Of a DNA stretch of 11,552 nt, positions 1-9,000 are shown in pieces. Both the position numbers and the translations under genes were made by a program. Position 1 is the first letter of the stretch, and the number at the start of each line of letters is the position of its first letter. Origin of the DNA: Betaproteobacteria bacterium (GTDB lineage Bacteria > Pseudomonadota > Gammaproteobacteria > Burkholderiales > Thiobacillaceae); NCBI GenBank assembly GCA_020049245.1, contig JAIFLB010000053.1, positions 1-11,552 on the forward strand. Reading direction: 5' to 3'. The notes under the pieces are model-generated. The model worked only from the letters and a program-made list of their open reading frames with translations. It did no database searches and was not told the DNA's origin.

Positions 1-3000
1 TGTCGTGGGCGCGGGTGAGGATTGGCATTTTCTGCCGGCGGGATTGTCGGCGGATGGCAGCCGCATCCATGTCGCTTCTCAGGCCAGACTGGACGCGGGT
101 GGCGTGGGGGCGCGCAGTTTCGCTGACTGGAACGTCTTCGTGGCGGCATTCGACCAAACTGAGCGGCAGTTGGACGCGACCGAAGTCGAGGTCTCCGCCT
201 CGCGTAATTACCTGGAGATCCTGCTGGTCGGGGATGAGCTCAAGGACAGCCCCTTGCAACGGGACGGTTTCCTCAGCCGCAAGAAGGTCTGGGTTGACTT
301 GCGCAACGACGCGCCGCCGATCCTCGCCAAGGATACCTGGGCCCGTTATCAGGCCAGCATCGCGCGCGGCGTCGCCGAGCGCAGCCTGAGCGCTGGCGAC
401 ATCACATTGCAGTCTTTGCAGGACGTGGTGGTCACGCCCGGCGCCAGCCTGGATGTGTCCGGCGGTGTGTTGCGTTACACGCAGGGCACGGCGCAAGCCT
501 CCCAGCTTTTCGCCCATGGTGTGGCCTACGACTTCGCCACCGCCAGCGCGGACATTATTTATGACGCAATCACCGGGATCACCACCCAGGTGGACCCGAA
601 GTGGGGCGTGACGACCACGACGGATACCCGCATCAGCTTTACCGCGCCCGCTTATTCGGAAGGGAAAAATGCCGGCAGCGTGAAGCTCAATACACGTAGC
701 CTGTATCTGGGCGGAAGCCTGAAGGGAGGTATCAGACCAGGTGAGCTGCAACGGACCAAGGCGACCTTGCCCACGGTCGGCAGTTTGATTCTGGGCGATG
801 CCGATCCGCGTGATAGCCAGAACACTTCCCAGGTCGATTACCGGTTGGGCGGCGTCGAGTTCGTCGATGAACTCGCCCCCCTGCCCGTTGGATTCGGGCC
901 GGAAACGGCGCTGGACGAGACGCTGGCCGCGACCACCCAGGTGGATCTGGGCCTGATTCATGCCAGCGGCATGGGCAATGTGCGGATCTATTCCAACCAG
1001 GCGATTGACCTGGCGGCGGGTCTGGCCCTGAATCTGCCGGCCGGCGGTTCGGTCAGCCTGACCGGCCGCAGTGTGCGGGTGGATGGGGATATCAGCGCCC
1101 CGGCCGGCAAGATTGAACTGGTTAGTCGCTTCAACAGCGGCCCCGGTCAATACGCTGACGGCACGGGCATTGTGGTTGGCACGGGCGCGGAACTGTCGGT
1201 GCGCGGCCTGTGGGTAAACGACTGGCTGTCCAGCGCGATTCCCACCGGCGCCGTGCTGATCGATGGTGGCGGCATCAGCATGAATTCCGTCAGCCATATC
1301 CGTCTGGAGGAGGGCAGCCTGCTCGACGCCAGCGCCGGTGCCTGGGTGTCCGCGGGCGGCAAGATCAAGGGCGGCAAGGGCGGCCAGATCAGCCTATTGA
1401 CCAACCAGGGCCAGACCACCACGGACAAGATCGATGCGCCCCTGACTCTGGATGGTGCTTTGCGTGCCTACGGTTTCACCCAGGGGGGTAGCCTCAAGTT
1501 GACCGCCCCCCGGGTCGTCATCGGCTCGGCCGCCACCGAAGCGGGGTTGCTGGTGCTGGATGCCGGTTTCTTTCAGGACGGGGGTTTTGCAAGATTCGAT
1601 ATCGACGGCCGCGACGGCTTGACGGTCATGTCCGATGTCCAGGTTCTCGCCAGAGCTGAAAACCTGTTGCTGGACGCGGGTTTCGCGGTTCGCCCGAGCG
1701 GCGCCGATCTGGCTGCGTTCAGCCATGCCGCCCTGCTGCCCGAGGCGAAGCGTCTCGCTGCCAGCCTGAAGTTGTCAGCAAACGGCGGTGGTCTGAGGAG
1801 TGATTTACTGCTCGACAGCGGTTCCAGGCTGCAAGTGGATGCTGGCGGAGAAATTGACCTGGCGGCGGCCGGAAGTATCTTTGTGGAGGGAAATATTGTT
1901 GCGCCGGCTGGGCGTATCGACCTGCGCATTATCGGCAGCGTCTCCACGACTAATGACCCTGGCTACGACGCCACGCAGAAAATCTGGCTGGGCGCCGATG
2001 CGGATTTGTTGGCACGGGGCGCGGTGCGTTACAGCGATGCCGATCCGCGCCTGGTGCTGGGCGAAGTGCTGGATGGCGGCAGCATCAGTCTGAATGCCCA
2101 GGAGGGCTACGTTGTCGCCCAGGCCGGTTCTAAGATGGATGTTTCCGGGATTTCAGCCGCTCTGGATGTGGGCATTGGGCGTCAGGGCTATGCCCGCAAG
2201 ACGGTCAACGGCGATGCCGGCGGCATCAGCGTGGCGGCCCGTGAAGGCGTCTATCTCGACGGGGATATTCAAGGCCAGGCCGAGCCTGGTGCGGCGGGTG
2301 GTGTCTTGTCGGTGACCTTGAGCGCCAATGGAATTTATCCTTCCGCAATTAATTCAACTTACCCATCCGTTGATCGGCGCCTGATCCTGAGCCAAACCGG
2401 CTTGTTCGCACCAAGCGGGATGGCGGCGGGTGATGCCATCAGTGCAAGCGCGAACGGTCTGGGCTATCTGGCCGTGGATCGGGTGATGGCGGGGGGGGTC
2501 TCGGAACTGTCCTTGAACAGCGAGGATCGCCTGGAGTTTACCGGCGCGGTGGACTTGACTCTGGATCGCGCCATTCGCCTGAATGCCCCGGTCATCTCGG
2601 GCGATGGGACTGCGCGGATACAGGCAGCCTATGTGCGCCTGGGCAACAACCAGATACTGAATAACACCGCCCCCGCCCAGGGTGGCGTGGGAAACCTGAG
2701 CGTCGGTGCACGTCTGATCGAACTGGAGGGGCAGCTTGCCTTGCAAGGCTTCGGTGATGTCACCCTGGCCAGTTCCGGCGACTTGCGCATGCTGGGGATA
2801 TGGAACCAGGACGTGCGCAATCGCGTGCTGGCCGGCGGTTTGCGCAGCGGTGCAAGCGCCATGACGCTGCAAGCGGACCAGATCTATCCCACGTCCATGG
2901 TGCATTACAGCGTCGAATTGCTGAATGGCGCGGGCGAACCCGGCGGCATTCTTACCGTGCAACCCGGTGACGGGCATACCCCGGTCATGGCCGCCCTGGG

Positions 3001-6000
3001 CCAGTTGACCTTGCGGGCCGGCAGCATCCAGCAGAACGGCGTGCTCAAGGCCCCCTTCGGCGAGATTGTGCTGGATGCCGCCGATAGCCTGACGCTGGGC
3101 GCGGGTAGCCTGATTTCGGTATCCGCCGAGGGACAGACCATCCCCTTCGGGCGTACCGGCCAGAGCGGCCAGCAGTACTTCTACAACTTGGGCGGCGAGT
3201 CGGTGCTGGTGTCGGATATCGAGAAGAATTTTTCCTATGGCAGTGGCGCGAGCGAGTTCTATCTCTCCACCGCATTGAGCAAGCGCATCGTGCTGAAAAG
3301 CGATGCAGTGGAATTCGACGCCAAGGCGACCCTCGATCTCAGCGGCGGCGGCGATCTGCGCGCCTATGAGTGGATTCCCGGCCTAGGCGGCAGTAGCGAT
3401 GTGTTAGACCCCGCCGTGGCCGCCGGCGCCTTCGCCGTGCTGCCAAGCGCCGCTGGTGATTTCGCGGCTTATGACCACCAGGACTATCTTGGTGTGACCG
3501 GCTTGAAGCCAGGCGACCAGGTCTATCTGTCGGCGACGGAACTGATTGGCGCCGACGGCAAGCAGACCTTGCCCGCCGGGTACTACACCCTGCTGCCGGC
3601 ACGCTATGCCTTGCAGCCGGGCGCGGTACTGGTGAAGCCGGTATCTGGCTACACCGACATGACGGCGGAGCAGTCTGTCGGTCTGAGCAATGGCGGCGCG
3701 GTGGTTGCCGGCTACCGCAGTTATCTGGACACCCAGGGCGAGTGGGTGCGGGAGGCGCGCAGCACCGGTTTCCAGGTTCTGCCCGGCAGCGCCGTACGCC
3801 GACAGGCGGAGTACCAGGACACCCTGGCCAGCCAGTTTTTTCAGGAAGGTGACGGGCAACGCACCATCGACGCCGGGCGTCTGGCGGTCATCGCCACGTC
3901 TTCCCTCGGTTTGAAGGGCAAGCTTGAGACCGACCCCGGCAGCCTGGCCGCAGCGGCGGTGGGCGAAAGCGCCCGACTCGGTCGGGGCGCCGAGGTGGAC
4001 CTAGTGGTGGAAAACCTGGCCGTGGTGGACGACGGAGCGGCGGCCGGGACGAATGGCGTCATCAATCTGTCCGTATCCACGCTCAATAAGCTAGGGGCGT
4101 CCAGCCTGCTTCTGGGTGGACAACGCCGCAACGTGGCGGGTGGTATCGCCGTGGATGTGGGCAGCAAGAAGATCACCTTGAGCAATACCGTGAGCACCTT
4201 GTCCGCGCCGGAGATCTTGTTGGCGGCCAAAGATGAAGTCCTTCTTAGTGCGAACAGCAAGATCGTGGCTTCGGGCGATGGCGCGGAAGCGCGGCGTATT
4301 GAGATCGGTGGCGACGGCGTCGATGGCGACGGCGCTCTGGTGCGGGTGGCGAATGGCGGCCAAGCCCAGATCGTGCGCCAGGGTGGGCAACGGGATAATG
4401 GTGTCCTGACGCTGGAAGAGGGTGCGCGGGTCGGCGGTGAGGCTGTCATCCTGGATGCAGCCAAGGATCTCGTCACGGATCCGGATTTCGTGTTGGCCGC
4501 GAGCCAGGCTCTGACCTTGGGCGCTGGCCGCATTGGTTTGGGAGATGTGCCCACCGGTACTGAAGGCCTCAAGCTCGACCTGGACCAACTCGATACGCTG
4601 AGCGCATCGTTGTCCAGCCTGACTCTGCAAAGCTATAGCACCCTGGACCTATACGGCGGCTTCAGTTTCGGCCGGGACGAGCTCGATCTCACCCTGTCTG
4701 CTGCTGGTGTGGCGGGTTATGGCCAGGCAGGCGATATCGTCAACATCAAGTCGGGCGAGCTGACCCTGGAAAATCCTGCCGGCTTGGCTTTTGTTGCCGC
4801 GCCCGGCCAGGTACTGGGCACGGGCAAGCTGGTGTTGGATACGGAAACGCTGCGTCTGGGCGAGACGGCTCCGGGCACGGGGTTTGCGTCCAAGGGTTTT
4901 GTCCTGAGTACGCTGCAAGCCAGCCAGGGTATCCAGGCTGCTAAGGATGGTGAACTGGATGTGGCGGGGGATCTCGATCTCAAGGCGGATCGCCTATCCA
5001 CCGCCGCCGGGGTGAGCTATGCGCTGAATGCCAGTGGAGCCCTGGATTATCTGGCCTATACCGCACCGGCGACGACGCCGGGCGGTGAACTGGGCGGCCG
5101 GCTTAGTCTGGAAGGCGCCAGCGTCAGCTTGGCCAGCCGCATCGACATCCCGTCCGGGGTGTTGACGGTGCATGCCCGCCAGGGCGATATCGCGTTGAAG
5201 CCGGGGGCGTATCTGGATGTGGCCGGTCGGGTCGCGCAGTTTTACGACAAGTCGGTCGCGGTACCGGCGGGCGAGACGCATCTGATCGCCGATGCGGGCG
5301 ACATTCTGATCAATTCGGGCGCCCAGGTGGATGTCTCTGCCGTGGCTGGTGGTGAGGCCGGCTGGCTGTTCCTGAGCGCACCGACCGGCGAGGCCGATGT
5401 ACAAGGGACGTTGTCAGGCCAATCTGGCGGCGACGATTGGGCCGCAGGCCGTTTCTATGCCGACGCCAGTGCGTACACCAACCTATCCAGCCTGTTCAGC
5501 CGTCTCGATAGCGGTGGCTTCCATGAGGAGGTGGGGGTGCGCCAGCGGCAGGGATACATGCTGGTGGCGGCGGACGACATTGTGCGCGCGCGTCGGGTGA
5601 CGCTATCCGCCGATGCCGGTGACATCGAGGTACGCGGCAAGATCGACGCCCATCATGCACGCGGTGGCCAAGTTCTTCTGGCCGCCGGCCGTGAGCTGTA
5701 CTTGCGCGATGGCGCGCAGATCGATGCCCATGCCACCGGTGCGGACCAGAAGGGCGGCGAAGTGACCCTGGTCAGCGGCGCCGATGCCGAGTATGCGAAG
5801 CTGGATGATGCCTACGGCCAGATGGTGCTGGAAACGAATTCACGCATCGATGTGTCGGGCACGCTCGGTTATCAGGACGGCGATATCAATCTGATTCAGG
5901 CACCACAGACTGGCAACGAGGCGGGTTTCAATACCTTTACCCTGAGTCAGGATGGTGAACCCGCCATTGATTTGAACAAGGCGGGGGTAACCTTTGTCTT

Positions 6001-9000
6001 CCGGTCTGCCGAAGGCAACCCGCTGGGGGCAAGCCAACTGGTCATGGATGCTCAGCTTACGAAGAGCGACGGCTATTCCTTTAAGAAAGTGGTCGATGGT
6101 TCGCTGGTTGATCTGGAAGGAATCGACATTCAACCGGGCCAGGATATACGTCTGGTTTTGCAGAAATCCGGTAATACCTGGGTATTCGTGGCCAGCAACG
6201 AATCGCAACAACCGCAGGATGTGCGTTTGCCAGTCAGCCTGGATCCTGCCGGAACAACAAACCTGTATCTATTGGACGAAGGTGTTCTGGAACTGGCGGA
6301 GGGCAAGAGCTTTATCGTCAAGCTGGATGCAGCGCCTAATCCATATGGAACGTCCAGTTTCAAGTTCACCGAGCTGAGGCGGGCATACCACGTCAATATC
6401 GTACATAACGACAAAGCCGCCTCGGCGTTGAAACCGGGTGAAATCAAGGCCGGCGGCATCGTCAAGCTGGTTTATGACGGCAAGGATTTTGTGTTTTATC
6501 CGGAGGTTGGCGGCGATGTGCGATTGATTGCACCGCGTATTTCCGGCACGGCGGTCGAGACCCTTTACAGTCCATTGACCAGTAGCGCGACCAGCAGCGC
6601 TAGCCTCACCACCTATAGCGTAAACCTGTCTGGAGTTGCCTCGACCCCGGCGACCGGGACTATCGTGAGCTTTGTGGCCAGCCAGACCAACACAAAACCT
6701 GTTCAGCTTAAGTTGGGTGCCGCCAGCGCCAAAAACCTGTACCTGAACGGGACGGCCCTGAGCAGCGGCGCGATCCAGGCCAACGAAACGGTCTATGCCG
6801 TTTACGACGGCACCCAGTTCCAGATGGTGGATGCGAGTTTCGCCCGCCGGACCGCAGCGCCGCTGATCAGCACCTATGCCAGCAAGACTTACAAAGTGCC
6901 GGCGGGCGCCACGTTGAGCAAAGGTATGGTGTTGGCCTTCCTGGCGCCCAGCAGCAGCGATGCCTCACCCAGATTGCAGGTGGGCAACCAGTCGGCGAAG
7001 GAGATCAAGCGAGGAACAACCGCTTTGTCGGCTGGCGCGATCAAACCCGGCGACACGGTGTACGTGGTGTATGACGGCGCGGCCTTCCAATGGGTGGCCG
7101 AGCAGAATGCGCCGGGTGATACCGGCAGCGCCAACAACTACAAGATTGCCCTGGCGGACCAGACCGCGCTGAGCGCGGGTGACATGTTCGCTTTCCGAGC
7201 CAAGAGCGCAAATACCGGCCAAAGCACGCTGGAGATCATCGGTGCCGGCAACCAGAGCCTGGGTAAGCTCAAGCTGTTCAATGACGGGCAGGTACTCGCT
7301 AAGGATGCCATCAGGGCAAATGAACTGGTGTATGCCTTCTACGATGGCAAGGACTTCCACTTGATGCGGGAAGGGGACATCAAGGCGGACCTTGGGCGGG
7401 ACGTGAAGATCACCGGTGTGGCCGGTGACCTCAGCCAGGGCATCGGCGGAACGATTGCCGGGGCGGGCAGCATCTCAGTGGAAGGCAACTGGGTGCACAC
7501 CCCCTATGGCGGCGAGATCGATACCTCAGCTTTGGGCAACCAGACCTTGCGCTATATGACTGGCTCCAGCCAGGTTGGCAAGCGTTTGGCGCCGACCGGG
7601 CAGGAGGGTGCTTTCCATTTCCGTCCCCGTCTGGAGGTCAGAGGGCAGGATATTCGCCTTTCCACAGACTGGAATCTGGCGACTCGCCGCTATAACAATG
7701 AACCCATTTCCCTGGTCCTGCGCGCGTCAGGAGATATCGCCCTGGAGGCCAACCTGAGCGATGGTTTCAGTAGCGCCCTGCGGGCCGATTCTGACAAGAA
7801 CCTCCTGCGTGGCGACAGCGCCTCGCTCATGCTGATTGCCGGCGCCCATTTTGCCGCCGCCGATCCTTTGGAGGTGTTGTCGGCCGCGCTGCTGAATGGA
7901 AAAGGCAGTCTCAAAATCGGCAAACCATCAGGCAGTGGCGAGTCGTTGACCTATGCCGGCACGTTGTTGCGCACTGGCACGGGCAACATCCAGATCGCCA
8001 CCGGTGGCGATCTGGATCTGCTGCACACTGATTCGGTGATTTATACGGCGGGGCAACAGAGTTCGGCGATCGAAGATTTTCCGGGCGGTAGCCTCAATAT
8101 CGGTGGTTTGAATGCCCAATTCACTGACAGTGGCGGGCGGGTAGAGATTCATGTAGGCGGGAATTTCAAACGTGCGGTAGTCGGGGAGGGACTGATCAGC
8201 GATTGGTTGCGTCGCCAGGGCAGGCTGGATGCGGACGGCACTTTCCAGGCCACGACTTCCGCGACACGCAGCCAGCCAGCGGTCTGGTCACGATTCGCCG
8301 ACTTCAACGATGGTATCGGCGCCCTGGGCGGCGGCGATATTGTCCTGCGGGTCGCGGGTGACCTGGTGGATGGGGCGCTGGCCATCCCGGCCAACATGCG
8401 CTTGCCCGGCGCGGACGAGGATCTGCCCGACGCACAGCGCTTGGTTATCAAGGCGGGCGGTAATGCGGATGTTCGCGTCGGTGGCGATGTCCTCGGCGGT
8501 GTCTTCTATGTCGAGCGGGGGCTTGGCAATCTGTGGACTGGCGGTGCCGTGGGTGCCTCGGGTAGCGGCACGCAGGCCAGGCTACCAACCATTGCACTGG
8601 GTGATGCCCAGTGGCGGCTCGTCGCGCGCGACGGCATGAGCCTGGGTGACATTGCCAACCCCACTACACTGACGGACCCAAGCTCGCCGGTCGGCACGCT
8701 CAGCATCAATAGCCAACAAACCTTGCCTGGTTCGCTGCAAGCGGTGGCGGTGGAGGGGGTCATCGATATACCCGGAACCCTGGATATGTACCCGGCGCGA
8801 CAGGGCCAATTGGAATTGCTGGCTGGAATCGGGGTTTCCATTAATGGCATGATCGCCATGTCGGACCGTGCCCCGGAAGCTTTCCCTAGCATCCTGCGGC
8901 CGGTGGCCGCCGGTGGTGTTGCATTGGATGTGGTGAATCCCAGCCTGGTCGGGTTCTATGAACATGCTGAGTACGGTTTGCATGCGGCGGATGCCGAACC

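Noticed and set aside
5..7. GTG as the start codon of the adhesin
   Set aside because: The frame continues upstream to the window edge, there is no ribosome binding site, no signal peptide follows, and the residues match mid-protein family sequence.
7808..7816. RGD tripeptide (residues 2602-2604, followed by Ser) in the adhesin, as in Bordetella FHA
   Set aside because: In a protein this long and this rich in Gly and Asp, about one RGD is expected by chance. It lies in family beta-helix sequence with nothing marking an exposed loop.
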